64,000 bases of DNA from Flavobacterium amnicola (GCF_004122165.1 NZ_SBKO01000001.1:992001-1056000), one strand, 5' to 3'. Counted from the first letter of the stretch, positions 32,993 to 42,945 are shown. Made by a program: numbers and translations. The notes: generated from the sequence alone by a model not told the origin.

Positions 32993-35900
32993 TTGAAGGA
33001 TTTTAATAGAAACTTGCCAAAAATATTTTCAAAAAACAGTTTTTTTATGCTGTTTTTCTTTGTTTTTTATAATGTTGAAGCGCAAGAAGTTACCGATACT
33101 GTAAAAGGATATAATACCGGGAGTTTAGAGCTTCCAAACCCTACCAGTATACTTGAAGCCTATACTTACGATCCGGCAACAGATCGCTATATTTACACCA
33201 AGACTTTTGAAGGATTTAATATTGATTATCCAATCGTTTTAACGCCTCAAGAATATGAAAAATTAATTCGAAAAGAATCGATAAAAAAATACTTTAAAGA
33301 AAAATCGGATGCGGTTGCAGGGCAAAAGAAAAATGCCGAAGAAAAGAAAAAAGACTTGTTGCCACGATATTATATTCGATCAGGATTGTTCGAATCTATT
33401 TTTGGAAGCAATACCATCGATGTAAAACCAACAGGATCTGTTGAGATTGATTTAGGAGTTCGTTTTTCAAAACAAGATAATCCCTCTTTTTCGCCAAGAA
33501 ATCAAAAAAGTACTACTTTCGATTTTGATCAAAGAATTAGTCTTAGTTTGTTAGGTCAAGTAGGAACAAGACTTAAAGTAACAGCGAATTATGATACCGA
33601 GTCTACTTTTGCTTTTCAAAATTTAATAAAATTAGAATATACTCCAACTGAAGACGATATTCTTCAAAAAATTGAAGTGGGTAATGTGAGCATGCCTCTA
33701 AACAGTACCTTAATTAGAGGAGCACAAAGTTTATTTGGAGTAAAAGCACAATTTCAATTCGGTAGAACAACTTTTACGGGTGTTTTTTCGGAACAAAAAT
33801 CACAAACTAAAACCGTAACAGCGCAAGGCGGTGGAACCATTCAAGAGTTTGATTTGTTCGGACTAGATTATGACGCGGATCGTCACTTCTTCCTTTCTCA
33901 GTACTTCAGAAATCGATACGATGCAGCGTTAAAAAATTATCCATTCATTAATTCTCGAGTACAAATTACTAGAATGGAAGTTTGGGTAACCAACCGACAA
34001 AACAGAATTAACACATCTCCGGAAGGAAATAATTTAAGAAATATAATTGCTTTACAGGATTTGGGAGAATCCGAATTGTCTGATGAAAATGGTAACGATA
34101 TTACGGATCAGACCGTTGGTGTTTATGGTCAATCGATCCCTAACTTCTTCCTTACTACACCTATAAATACTCCGACAAAAAATGCCAATAACCGTTTCGA
34201 TCCAGCCTTAATTACTGGAGGAACTGGTTTGTTAAATAGTCAAATTAGAGAAATTGCTACTTCTGGAGCTGGTTTTAGTGGGGTAATAATGTCAGAAGGT
34301 ACTGATTATGCCAAACTAGAGAACGCTAGAAAATTAACACCCAACGATTTTACCTTTCATCCACAGTTAGGGTACATTTCATTAAACCAACGATTAGCCA
34401 ATGATGAAGTATTGGCTGTTGCCTATCAATATACCATTGGTGACGATGTATATCAAGTAGGAGAGTTCGGTACCGATGGTGTAGATGCAACAGTAGTAAA
34501 TACTGCAAATACACCCACTACGCAAGCGTTGATTTTAAAAATGCTGAAAGGGAATTTGACCAGTGTCACAAAACCCTCTTGGAACTTGATGATGAAAAAT
34601 ATTTATCAAATTCCTGGGGCTTATCAGTTAGAAGCTGATGGTTTCAAATTTAATATTGTTTATACCGATCCTTCGCCTTTAAATTATATTACACCTGCCA
34701 ATGTTTCTAGTCCATTGCCAGTAGGTGTGGCCGAAACGCCTTTGTTAAAAGTATTTAATGTAGATAAATTAAATGCGAATAATGATCCGCAAAATGGGGG
34801 TGATGGTTTCTTCGATTTTATTCCAGGAATGACAGTTGATCCTCAAAATGGTCGACTAATTTTTACTACGGTAGAACCATTCGGGAAGCATTTATTTGAA
34901 AAATTAAGAACTTCTCCGCTTCAAGATTATTCTGATCCAATTTCGGGTTATAATGACAACCAAAAGAAGTACGTTTTTACCAGTTTATATAGAAAGACAC
35001 AAGCCTTAGCCTTGCAAGAAAGTGAAAAAAATAAGTTCTTATTAAAAGGGAAATTTAAATCATCTAGTGGTGATGGTATCTCGCTTGGGGCATCGAATGT
35101 GCCAAGAGGTTCAGTAGTAGTAACTGCAGGCGGTAGAGTACTTCAAGAAGGAATTGATTATAGTGTTAATTATCAAGCGGGTAGGGTTCAAATTTTAGAT
35201 CCCTCTATTCAAGCATCAGGGGTGCCAATTCAGGTTTCTGTTGAAAATAATTCAGTTTTCGGACAACAAACCAGACGTTTCATGGGAATTAATGTAGAAC
35301 ATAAATTTTCGGAAAAATTTCAAATTGGAGCAACCTGGTTAAAAATGACCGAACGTCCCTTTACACAAAAATCAAATTACGGTCAGGAGTCCATCAATAA
35401 TACGATTTTCGGAGCCAATACTAATTTTTCTACAGAAGTACCATTTTTTACCAGAATGGCTAACAAATTACCATTTGTAGATACCGATGTCCCATCTAAT
35501 TTATCTTTTAGAGGAGAAGTTGCTTTCTTAAAGCCAGGCGTTTCTAAAAATGACCAATTTGAAGGTGAAGCTACGGTTTATGTAGATGATTTTGAAGGTT
35601 CCCAATCTACAATCGATTTGAAATCACCTTTAGCATGGACCTTAGCGAGTGCACCTATTGGTTTTGGAGGAGAAATTCCAGAAGAAGATTTGAGCTACGG
35701 TTACAAACGTGCCAAATTATCTTGGTACAGTATAGACCCGATATTTTATACCAACCAACGCCCATCAGGAGTGAATGATAATGATCTTTCTACTTTAGAA
35801 GCCCGACGTGTCTACAGCCAAGAATTATATCCGAATACGAATATTGCCATTGGTGAAACCACTGTAGTGCCAACATTAGATTTAACGTTTTATCCAACAG

Positions 35901-38900
35901 AAAGAGGTCCTTATAATTTTAATCCGGCGGGAGTGAGTAATACATTGCCAAATCCGGAAACTAATTTTGGTGGAATTATGCGACCGATTACTTCTACTAA
36001 TTTTGAGCAAGCCAATGTAGAGTACATTCAATTTTGGGTGCAAGATCCTTACTATAAAGATGGAGTCATTAGTAATGGAGCCAATACGGGAGAATTGACC
36101 TTCAATCTTGGTGAAATTTCTGAAGACGTTTTAAAAGATGGGCGAAAATTATATGAAAACGGATTGCCAACGCCAGGTTCAACCACGACAACATTAAGTA
36201 CCAATTGGGGTAAAGTGCCGACTTCACAATCTCTTATTTATGCTTTTGATACCAATGAAGCCAATAGAGCAACTCAGGATGTTGGTTTGAATGGATTAAA
36301 TGACGTAGAAGAGGCAAACAAGTACCCTGCGTTTTCGGGAGTTGTTGACCCTGCTCAAGATAATTATTCGTATTATTTAAGTGCTACTGGAACTATTTTA
36401 GATCGCTACAAAAAATACAATGGTTTAGAAGGAAACTCACCAATTGGAGTGTCAGATACCAATCGTGGAAATTCAGTACTTCCTGATGTAGAAGATATTA
36501 ACCGTGACAATACAATGAATACCATTAATGCGTATTATAAATTTTCGGTTGACATTAAACCTAATGTTACTGAAAGTGATCGATACGTTTCTAATATTTT
36601 AACTACCAAAGTTTCACCACCATTACCGGATGGCACTTCGCCAACCGTGCGATGGATACAGTATAAAATTCCGATTCAAGAAATTACACCTGCCAATGTA
36701 GAAGGTGGTATTTCCGATTTTAGGTCGATTCGTTTTATACGTATGTTCATGTCTGGTTTTTCTGATAAAGTTACGTTGCGTTTAGGGGCTTTGGATTTAG
36801 TGCGTGGTGAATGGAGAAGATTCAATGCTTCATTAGAAACACTAGATGCCGATCCAACCGATGATAATACTGGATTTGATGTAGTTGGAGTAAATCTTGA
36901 AGAAAACAGTAATAGAACTCCTATTCGTTATGTGATGCCTCCAGGAGTAGCCAGAGAACAATTGTATAATAATAATTCGGTAGTAAATCAAAACGAGCAA
37001 TCTTTATCGTTGCGTGTTTACGATAAAACCAATCCTGAAACCGGGCTTGAAGGTTTAGAATCAGGAGATTCGCGCGCGGCTTTCAAAAATGTAGACGTAG
37101 ACATGCGTCAGTACAATAAATTAAAAATGTTCCTTCATGCAGAAGCTCTACCAGGCGATACAAGTCCGCTTCAAGATGACCAAATGGTAGGATTTATTCG
37201 TTTCGGAAATGATTTTACTGAAAACTTCTACCAAGTGGAAGTTCCTTTAAAAGTTACCCCTCAAACCGCTATCACCGCTGAGCAAATTTGGCCATTGGCG
37301 AATGAAGTAGAGTTAAATACGGCCATGTTAACCAAGCTTAAAATCTTAAATTTAAATGGGACACAACCGGTAGATGCCAATGGTATTTTCTTCAGAAATG
37401 AAGAAGAACTGGATCCTTCAGCAGCTACGAAACCAAATAAATTGCGACTTGGTATAAAAGGTAATCCAAATTTTGGACAAGTACGAACCTTGATGGTAGG
37501 GGTAAAAAACAGACATTCTAGTGATGTTCGTGGGGAAGTTTGGTTCAATGAATTGCGTCTTGCTGATATGGACAACAAAGGCGGAATGGCAGCCATTGCT
37601 AGTCTTGATACCAATATGGCCGATTTAGTTACACTTTCTGCTACAGGAAGAATGGGAACGATTGGTTTTGGATCATTAGAGCAAGGACCAAACGAAAGAA
37701 GTCGTGAGGATATGAAGCAATACGACATCGTTACCAATGTGAATGTGGGTAAATTATTGCCTAAAAAATGGGGTATGAATTTGCCGTTTAATTATGCTGT
37801 TGGAGAACAAGTTATAACACCAGAATATGATCCTTTTAATCAGGATATCAAGTTGGATCAACTTATTGAAGTTACAGCCGATCCTGCTGAAAAAGATAAT
37901 TTAAAGAAAAGAGCACAAGACTTTACAAAGCGAACTAGTTTCAATTTAATAGGGGTTAGAAGGGAACGATCAGCTCAGCAAAAACAGCATTTTTATGATC
38001 CTGAAAACTTAACGTTGTCATATTCCTTTAGTGAAGTAGAGCACCACGATTTTGAAATTGAGAGTTTAATTGACCAGCAGTTAAGAACTTCAGCCGATTA
38101 TGCATTTACCTTTAAACCCAAAACTATTGAGCCTTTCAAGAAAACGAAATTCATGAAGAAAAGTACCTATTGGAAACTTTTAAGTGATTTCAATTTTAAC
38201 TTTTTACCAAACAATGTTAATTTTAGTTCGACCATTTTACGTCAGTACAATAAACAACAATTCCGTCAAGTTGAAGTGGAAGGGATTCCTTTAGATCCGT
38301 TATACAAACGTAATTATATGTTCAATTATAATTATGGTTTTGGTTACAATTTAGCCAAATCATTACGTCTGAATTATACGGCCACTTCGGCGAATTTGGT
38401 TCGAAATTATTTGGATGAAAATAACAATCCAATTGATAGTTTTACCATTTGGGATGATTATCTAAACATTGGAACGCCAAATCAACACGCACAACAATTA
38501 ACGGTGAATTATGAACTGCCTTTGAGTAAAATACCGTTCTTGTCCTTTGTAAAATCGGATTATACATATACAGGGGATTATAGTTGGCAAAAAGCTTCTT
38601 TAGCATTGCAAACTATTGAAGATGATTTGGGGACAGTGTACAATTTAGGAAACACGATTCAAAATGCCAATACGCACAAATTGAATACGTCATTAACTAT
38701 GGATACTTTTTATAAATACATCGGATTTGTAAAAAGAAGCGAGAAAAAGAAAAAACCAAAAACTGCTGTAGCACCTCCACCACCAGTTGCCCCTAAACCA
38801 GGAGAAAAAGTTGTGGCGAAACCAAAAACGAAAGAAAAGGAAATTAAGCCAAATGTACTAGTGGATGGTTTAATCGGGGTGGCAACGAGTATTAAAAACA

Positions 38901-40213
38901 TACAAATCATCTATAACGAAACCAACGGTACCATGTTGCCGGGTTATTTGCCATCCATTGGTTTTTTAGGCTCCTCAAAACCTTCATTGGGATTTGTATT
39001 TGGGATGCAAGATGATATACGTTTTGAAGCTGCTAGGAATGGTTGGTTAACCAATTATCCGGAGTTCAATCAGAATTTTACCCGAATAAATAACAAACAA
39101 ATTTCTGCTACTGCAAATATTGAATTGTTTCCTGATTTGAAAATTGATTTGGTAGGTGATAGAACGATGGCAACTAATTTTTCTGAACAGTTTGATGCTG
39201 TGGGAGGAGTTTATAATTCTCACTCGCCATATAATACTGGAAATTATTCGATTACTACTAACTTAATTAGAACAGCGTTTTCACAAAGTGATGAAACAAC
39301 TTCTGATGCTTTTCAAACTTTTAGAGATAATAGAATCATAATTGCTAATAGATTGGCACAACAACGAGCCGCTTTTGACCCAAGTTATAATCCGAATATT
39401 TTCGACTCTAGTGGATTCCCTGAAGGTTACAGTAAAAATAGCCAAGCCGTTTTACTACCTTCATTCCTTTCAGCTTATACAGGTACTAAGGCTTCGGGCG
39501 TTTCGTTGGATGCTTTTAGAAGTGTGCCTATTCCTAACTGGACGGTAAAATACACTGGATTGATGCGTTATAAGTTTTTCAAAGATAAATTCAGACGATT
39601 TTCTCTGCAACATACGTATAAAGCGGCCTACACGATTAACTCTTTCCGTTCCAATTTTGAATACGATAAAAATCCGAACGGTTTAGATGCTAACGGAAAT
39701 TTTAACAATAAAAACATCATTTCAAATATCAATGTAACCGAGCAATTCAGTCCATTAATGCGATTTGATATGGAACTAAAAAATTCCATAAAAGTACTAG
39801 CCGAAATGAAAAAGGATAGAACTTTAGCATTGAGTTTCGATAATAGTTTGCTAACCGAATTAAAAGGAGTGGAATACACGCTTGGGTTAGGTTACCGAAT
39901 CAAAGACGTAACCATTCGATCAAGAATAGCTGATAATGCAACAGGACTTATTAAAAGTGATATTAATTTAAGAGGAGATATATCCTTCCGGAACAATAAA
40001 ACAATCGTCCGTAACTTGGATTATGATAACAATCAATTAGGAGGAGGGCAAAACTTAATTTCGGCAAAGTTAACAGGGGATTACAAGTTTAGTAATAACT
40101 TAACCACTTTGTTTTATTTTGATTATTCGTTCACGAAAGCAGTTATCTCTACTTCATTTCCTATAACTACTATTAGAGCAGGATTTACCCTGCGTTATAA
40201 TTTTGGGAATTAG
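32993..40213 (+). CDS. sprA: T9SS translocon channel SprA (cell surface protein SprA)
   Basis: 2406 residues, about the length of Flavobacterium johnsoniae SprA. The TTG start is favoured because it gives a full signal peptide (FFMLFFFVFYNVEAQ); the first ATG, at 33047, would leave one too short. Early family motifs include YYIRSGLFESIFGSNTIDV, RISLSLLGQVGTRLKV and IEVGNVSMPLNSTLIRGAQ; later ones include FEGEATVYVDDFEGSQ and the C-terminal strand AGFTLRYNFGN. SprA is known to form a very large outer-membrane barrel through which folded T9SS cargo passes, capped by PorV or Plug. A Lys/Pro-rich linker (about residues 1915-1957) interrupts the last third. It is needed for gliding and secretion in F. 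johnsoniae. Confidence 0.97.
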   Translation: MKDFNRNLPKIFSKNSFFMLFFFVFYNVEAQEVTDTVKGYNTGSLELPNPTSILEAYTYDPATDRYIYTKTFEGFNIDYPIVLTPQEYEKLIRKESIKKYFKEKSDAVAGQKKNAEEKKKDLLPRYYIRSGLFESIFGSNTIDVKPTGSVEIDLGVRFSKQDNPSFSPRNQKSTTFDFDQRISLSLLGQVGTRLKVTANYDTESTFAFQNLIKLEYTPTEDDILQKIEVGNVSMPLNSTLIRGAQSLFGVKAQFQFGRTTFTGVFSEQKSQTKTVTAQGGGTIQEFDLFGLDYDADRHFFLSQYFRNRYDAALKNYPFINSRVQITRMEVWVTNRQNRINTSPEGNNLRNIIALQDLGESELSDENGNDITDQTVGVYGQSIPNFFLTTPINTPTKNANNRFDPALITGGTGLLNSQIREIATSGAGFSGVIMSEGTDYAKLENARKLTPNDFTFHPQLGYISLNQRLANDEVLAVAYQYTIGDDVYQVGEFGTDGVDATVVNTANTPTTQALILKMLKGNLTSVTKPSWNLMMKNIYQIPGAYQLEADGFKFNIVYTDPSPLNYITPANVSSPLPVGVAETPLLKVFNVDKLNANNDPQNGGDGFFDFIPGMTVDPQNGRLIFTTVEPFGKHLFEKLRTSPLQDYSDPISGYNDNQKKYVFTSLYRKTQALALQESEKNKFLLKGKFKSSSGDGISLGASNVPRGSVVVTAGGRVLQEGIDYSVNYQAGRVQILDPSIQASGVPIQVSVENNSVFGQQTRRFMGINVEHKFSEKFQIGATWLKMTERPFTQKSNYGQESINNTIFGANTNFSTEVPFFTRMANKLPFVDTDVPSNLSFRGEVAFLKPGVSKNDQFEGEATVYVDDFEGSQSTIDLKSPLAWTLASAPIGFGGEIPEEDLSYGYKRAKLSWYSIDPIFYTNQRPSGVNDNDLSTLEARRVYSQELYPNTNIAIGETTVVPTLDLTFYPTERGPYNFNPAGVSNTLPNPETNFGGIMRPITSTNFEQANVEYIQFWVQDPYYKDGVISNGANTGELTFNLGEISEDVLKDGRKLYENGLPTPGSTTTTLSTNWGKVPTSQSLIYAFDTNEANRATQDVGLNGLNDVEEANKYPAFSGVVDPAQDNYSYYLSATGTILDRYKKYNGLEGNSPIGVSDTNRGNSVLPDVEDINRDNTMNTINAYYKFSVDIKPNVTESDRYVSNILTTKVSPPLPDGTSPTVRWIQYKIPIQEITPANVEGGISDFRSIRFIRMFMSGFSDKVTLRLGALDLVRGEWRRFNASLETLDADPTDDNTGFDVVGVNLEENSNRTPIRYVMPPGVAREQLYNNNSVVNQNEQSLSLRVYDKTNPETGLEGLESGDSRAAFKNVDVDMRQYNKLKMFLHAEALPGDTSPLQDDQMVGFIRFGNDFTENFYQVEVPLKVTPQTAITAEQIWPLANEVELNTAMLTKLKILNLNGTQPVDANGIFFRNEEELDPSAATKPNKLRLGIKGNPNFGQVRTLMVGVKNRHSSDVRGEVWFNELRLADMDNKGGMAAIASLDTNMADLVTLSATGRMGTIGFGSLEQGPNERSREDMKQYDIVTNVNVGKLLPKKWGMNLPFNYAVGEQVITPEYDPFNQDIKLDQLIEVTADPAEKDNLKKRAQDFTKRTSFNLIGVRRERSAQQKQHFYDPENLTLSYSFSEVEHHDFEIESLIDQQLRTSADYAFTFKPKTIEPFKKTKFMKKSTYWKLLSDFNFNFLPNNVNFSSTILRQYNKQQFRQVEVEGIPLDPLYKRNYMFNYNYGFGYNLAKSLRLNYTATSANLVRNYLDENNNPIDSFTIWDDYLNIGTPNQHAQQLTVNYELPLSKIPFLSFVKSDYTYTGDYSWQKASLALQTIEDDLGTVYNLGNTIQNANTHKLNTSLTMDTFYKYIGFVKRSEKKKKPKTAVAPPPPVAPKPGEKVVAKPKTKEKEIKPNVLVDGLIGVATSIKNIQIIYNETNGTMLPGYLPSIGFLGSSKPSLGFVFGMQDDIRFEAARNGWLTNYPEFNQNFTRINNKQISATANIELFPDLKIDLVGDRTMATNFSEQFDAVGGVYNSHSPYNTGNYSITTNLIRTAFSQSDETTSDAFQTFRDNRIIIANRLAQQRAAFDPSYNPNIFDSSGFPEGYSKNSQAVLLPSFLSAYTGTKASGVSLDAFRSVPIPNWTVKYTGLMRYKFFKDKFRRFSLQHTYKAAYTINSFRSNFEYDKNPNGLDANGNFNNKNIISNINVTEQFSPLMRFDMELKNSIKVLAEMKKDRTLALSFDNSLLTELKGVEYTLGLGYRIKDVTIRSRIADNATGLIKSDINLRGDISFRNNKTIVRNLDYDNNQLGGGQNLISAKLTGDYKFSNNLTTLFYFDYSFTKAVISTSFPITTIRAGFTLRYNFGN

Positions 40214-40255
40214 ACCAATTAGTTGATGCTTTAAGTTACTTCAATACCTGAAAAT

Positions 40256-40292
40256 AAAAAATCCGCTCACGTGTTTTGTGAGCGGATTTTTT
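40256..40292. terminator. Bidirectional terminator between sprA and mscS
   Basis: AATCCGCTCAC and GTGAGCGGATT with long A-run and T-run flanks. It serves the convergent sprA and mechanosensitive channel genes. Confidence 0.9.
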
Positions 40293-40314
40293 ATTCCTAT
40301 GTCAGCCTCAATTA

Positions 40315-41064
40315 TTATTTTACAGCGCTCAAGATGTCTGATTTGGCTTGTGTAACATCGTTGTTTTCTGTCCAAACTCGCACTAAATACGTAATGCCGG
40401 TTTCGGAGTAATTGGAGATGTAAATTTCAGGTTTCGGGTCTTTTAAAATAATCGAACTAGATTTTATAGATTGTTCTATTTTCGATTTGATTTCGGTTGC
40501 ATTTTGTTCGTGGGTAATGGCAATTTCGAAATCGGTTCTCGAGGTATGTTTTTGGGAAAGGTTCTTAATTTTTCCGTTCGATAATAATCCGTTCGGAATA
40601 TAAACCATGTGGTTGTTGCCAGTAAGTATTTTTGTGGAGAAAATTTGGATGTCTTCTACTTTGCCAATTTCACCCTGTACTTCAATTTTATCGCCCACTT
40701 TAAACGGTTTGAATAAAACAATAAGGATACCCCCTGCAAAATTAGCCAATGAACCTTGAAGGGATAAGCCAACTGCAAGTCCAGCCGCCCCTAATATGGC
40801 TACAAATGAAGAAGTTTCGACACCTAGTTTGGAAATTACGGAAATAAAAACTAGTCCTCTAATTCCCCAAAACACCAAGTCTTCTAGGAATTCTACTAAA
40901 GTGAGTTCTACATTACGGCTTAAGAGTATTCTTTTAAAACTTTTGGCAATAAATTTGGAAAGCCAAAGCCCTACAAAAAGAATGATGAGTGCTGTAATGA
41001 TATTTGCCGAATAATCGAATAAGAATTTTTTAAGGGTATTGATATAGTATTCTTTATTTTCCAT
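40315..41064 (-). CDS. Small-conductance mechanosensitive channel, MscS family
   Basis: 249 residues, a compact MscS. Three membrane helices at the N-terminus (IITALIILFVGLWLS; FWGIRGLVFISVISKLG; the pore helix VGLSLQGSLANFAGGILIVLFKPFKVGD, with the Gly/Ala packing of TM3). The cytoplasmic beta domain has GEIGKVEDIQIFSTKILTGNN and VYIPNGLLSNGKIKN. It would open on membrane tension and release solutes. It is monocistronic: a terminator for sprA and itself lies at 40256, and another hairpin upstream at 41077 belongs to the next gene. Confidence 0.93.
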   Translation of the reverse strand: MENKEYYINTLKKFLFDYSANIITALIILFVGLWLSKFIAKSFKRILLSRNVELTLVEFLEDLVFWGIRGLVFISVISKLGVETSSFVAILGAAGLAVGLSLQGSLANFAGGILIVLFKPFKVGDKIEVQGEIGKVEDIQIFSTKILTGNNHMVYIPNGLLSNGKIKNLSQKHTSRTDFEIAITHEQNATEIKSKIEQSIKSSSIILKDPKPEIYISNYSETGITYLVRVWTENNDVTQAKSDILSAVK

Positions 41065-41076
41065 TTTTTTAAGTAT

Positions 41077-41104
41077 AAAAAAGGTTAGGGATGTCCCTAA
41101 CCTT
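41077..41104 (-). terminator. Terminator of the helical repeat protein gene
   Basis: AAGGTTAGGG and CCCTAACCTT form a 10-bp stem; read on the minus strand it ends in a T-run. Confidence 0.82.
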
Positions 41105-41127
41105 GTATGGTAAAAATAATAGTGAAA

Positions 41128-41487
41128 TTATTTAGTTTCTTCTGTGGTTTCTTCTGCTGCTTCTTCAGTAGAATCTGCAAATTCCGCTGCTTTTTCTTTG
41201 GCAGAGTCTACAGCACTGTGTGCTATTTCTTCTACTTTGTCAATTGCAACTTCTGCTTTTTCTTTTACCGTCTCCACAACGCTGTCGATGGCACTCGCTG
41301 CTTGAGGAACATATTCTTTTACTTTTTCACCCGCTTGTTCTGCAAATTCTTCTACTTTATCTACAAGTGGTGCGGCGCTTTCTTTTGCTTTTGCAATGGC
41401 ATCATCAGCAAAGGTTTCTGCTTGGTCAACTATTTCGTCTACTTTTTTAGAACCAAAGATGTTCTTTATAAAACTTCCAATTCCCAT
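41128..41487 (-). CDS. Small amphipathic-helix repeat protein (LEA/YtxH-like)
   Basis: 119 residues. After a short start (MGIGSFIKNIFGSKKVDEIV) almost the whole chain is Ala/Glu/Lys/Val-rich with repeating units like VDKVEEFAEQAGEKVKEYV and IDKVEEIAHSAVDSAKEKA, giving 11-residue amphipathic periodicity, and an acidic Thr/Glu tail. This resembles late-embryogenesis-abundant and YtxH-type stress proteins, or apolipoprotein-like membrane-surface helices. No signal peptide. Its function is not known; a stress role is a guess. It is monocistronic with its own terminator. Confidence 0.72.
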   Translation of the reverse strand: MGIGSFIKNIFGSKKVDEIVDQAETFADDAIAKAKESAAPLVDKVEEFAEQAGEKVKEYVPQAASAIDSVVETVKEKAEVAIDKVEEIAHSAVDSAKEKAAEFADSTEEAAEETTEETK

Positions 41488-41592
41488 TTTATTTGTTTTT
41501 TGATTTGTTAATAAATGTAATATTACAAAATATTTGCGTCGAAGGCAAAAAAAATGGTGTACATCGCACCACTTTTAAATAAATTTATGGTG

Positions 41593-41793
41593 TTATTCCA
41601 ATTCGAAAGTCAATTTCAAATTGACTCTAAATTCGGTAACCTTTCCATCTTTTATTTGCGCACTTTGATCTTGCACATACACAGAACGAATGTTTTTCAA
41701 TGATTTTGAAGCTTTTTCTACTGCTTTTCTTGTGGCATCTTCCCAGCTATTTTCAGAACTAGAAAGTACTTCGATTACTTTTAATACAGACAT
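41593..41793 (-). CDS. Dodecin family flavin-binding protein
   Basis: 66 residues, typical of dodecins. VKVIEVLSSSENSWEDATRKAVEKASKSLKNIRSVYV has the family's single helix with the conserved S-x-x-S-x-x-x-A pattern, and the Trp in NSWEDA stacks against the flavin in known dodecins. VTEFRVNLKLTFELE is the closing strand. Dodecins form 12-mers that store FMN or riboflavin/lumichrome in the cytoplasm. It lies between the helical repeat gene and the Nfu gene, and neither suggests a specific partner. Confidence 0.94.
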   Translation of the reverse strand: MSVLKVIEVLSSSENSWEDATRKAVEKASKSLKNIRSVYVQDQSAQIKDGKVTEFRVNLKLTFELE

Positions 41794-41853
41794 GTTTTTT
41801 AGTTTATTGATTATTAGCTATTAAAGTTAATAATTATAAACCTCAAAACAAAA

Positions 41854-42750
41854 TTATCCATTGAGTGCTTCCACTTTAATTTCTTGGTCGTGAAGCATTT
41901 CTTTTAGCATGTTTTCGATTCCGTTTTTTAACGTAAAAGTAGAAGAAGGGCAACCACTGCAAGCCCCTTGTAAAATTACTTTCACTCTTTTTTCTTGCTC
42001 GTCAAAAGAGTCAAAAAGAATGTTACCACCATCTGCAGCGACAGCAGGTTTGATATATTCTTCAATGATATTGATTATTTTTTGAGAAGTGACATCTAAA
42101 TTGTCAAAATTAGCAATTTGTTGTTTTTCAATATTTGCAGAAGAAGCTACTTTGGTTTCATCGACCGCGATATTTCCGTTCTCTAGAAATTCTTTTATGA
42201 AAGTTCGTACTTCATTGGTAATTTCTTGCCATTCATTTACCGCATATTTGGTTACCGAAATATAATTTTCATCGATAAAAACTTCTTTCACATAAGGGAA
42301 TTTAAACAGTTCTTTGGCTAGAGGAGAAGCTTCAGTTTCGTCGATGTTTTTACATTCTACAATGGATTTTGTTAGCGCTTTGTTGGCCACAAATTTCATT
42401 ACCGAAGGATTTGGCGTGCTTTCGGCATATACTGTAAAAGGAAGTTTTTTTGGATTTTCTTTCGCTTTTACTACTTCGCCGCCAGCGTTTACGTAAGCTT
42501 CCATTTGTTCGGCAACTTCAAATTTTACATCGTCCCATTCTACGATGCTGAATTTTTCGATTGCGATAAAATTTCCTGAAATGTAAACGGTTTTTACAAA
42601 CGGTAAATAGAATAATTGTTGTGCTAATGGAGAATCGGCACATTCGTCTATATTTTTATACTCATAACTTTGATTTGGACAAATAAAGTAAGAGAATTCA
42701 AATTTTAATATGCTTGGATTATTAGTTTCTTTTATGGTGATAAGTTTCAT
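41854..42750 (-). CDS. NifU family iron-sulfur carrier with duplicated Nfu N-terminal domain
   Basis: 298 residues. The C-terminal NifU domain (about 222-298) has the cluster motif CSGCPSS (Cys264, Cys267) after AVAADGGNILFDSFD. In front are two copies of the Nfu N-terminal domain: residues 1-90 (NPSILKFEFSY, DSPLAQQLFYLPFVKTVYISGNFIAIEKF) and about 104-190 (NPSVMKFVANK, ASPLAKELFKFPYVKEVFIDENYISVTKY). Most Nfu proteins have one copy. It should deliver 4Fe-4S clusters to apo-proteins in the cytoplasm. It has a -7 box TAATTTTG at 42774-42767. Confidence 0.93.
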   Translation of the reverse strand: MKLITIKETNNPSILKFEFSYFICPNQSYEYKNIDECADSPLAQQLFYLPFVKTVYISGNFIAIEKFSIVEWDDVKFEVAEQMEAYVNAGGEVVKAKENPKKLPFTVYAESTPNPSVMKFVANKALTKSIVECKNIDETEASPLAKELFKFPYVKEVFIDENYISVTKYAVNEWQEITNEVRTFIKEFLENGNIAVDETKVASSANIEKQQIANFDNLDVTSQKIINIIEEYIKPAVAADGGNILFDSFDEQEKRVKVILQGACSGCPSSTFTLKNGIENMLKEMLHDQEIKVEALNG

Positions 42751-42766
42751 GATCTTAATTTTGCTT

Positions 42767-42774
42767 CAAAATTA
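42767..42774 (-). promoter_or_regulatory. Candidate -7 box for the Nfu gene
   Basis: Minus-strand TAATTTTG, 16 nt before the ATG; no clear -33 element. Confidence 0.4.
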
Positions 42775-42885
42775 AGAAACAATTTTGTCATTACTTGTTT
42801 AGATTGTTTTTTTGCATTAAAATTAACTTTTTTGATTTTTTTTTAAAATTGTTTGCATAAGAGTTTAATTAAATGTAAAAAATTA

Positions 42886-42893
42886 TATCTTTG
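42886..42893 (+). promoter_or_regulatory. Candidate -7 box for the PorP/SprF gene
   Basis: TATCTTTG fits TANNTTTG and leaves a leader of about 45 nt. The nearest TTTG (42852-42855) is 30 bp away, too far for a standard -33. Confidence 0.45.
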
Positions 42894-42945
42894 GAGTCAA
42901 ACATTAAAAAAATGGTCTTCATTTGAAGGCAATAATTTCTAAAGC

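Noticed and set aside
37261..37737. Open frame of 158 codons antisense to sprA
   Set aside because: It is embedded in a well-supported coding frame; composition looks like the complement of sprA codons rather than a real protein.
41107..41511. Cys/Phe-rich frame of 134 codons opposite the helical repeat gene
   Set aside because: The Phe/Cys bias is the complement of the repeated Glu/Lys/Ala codons in the opposite gene.
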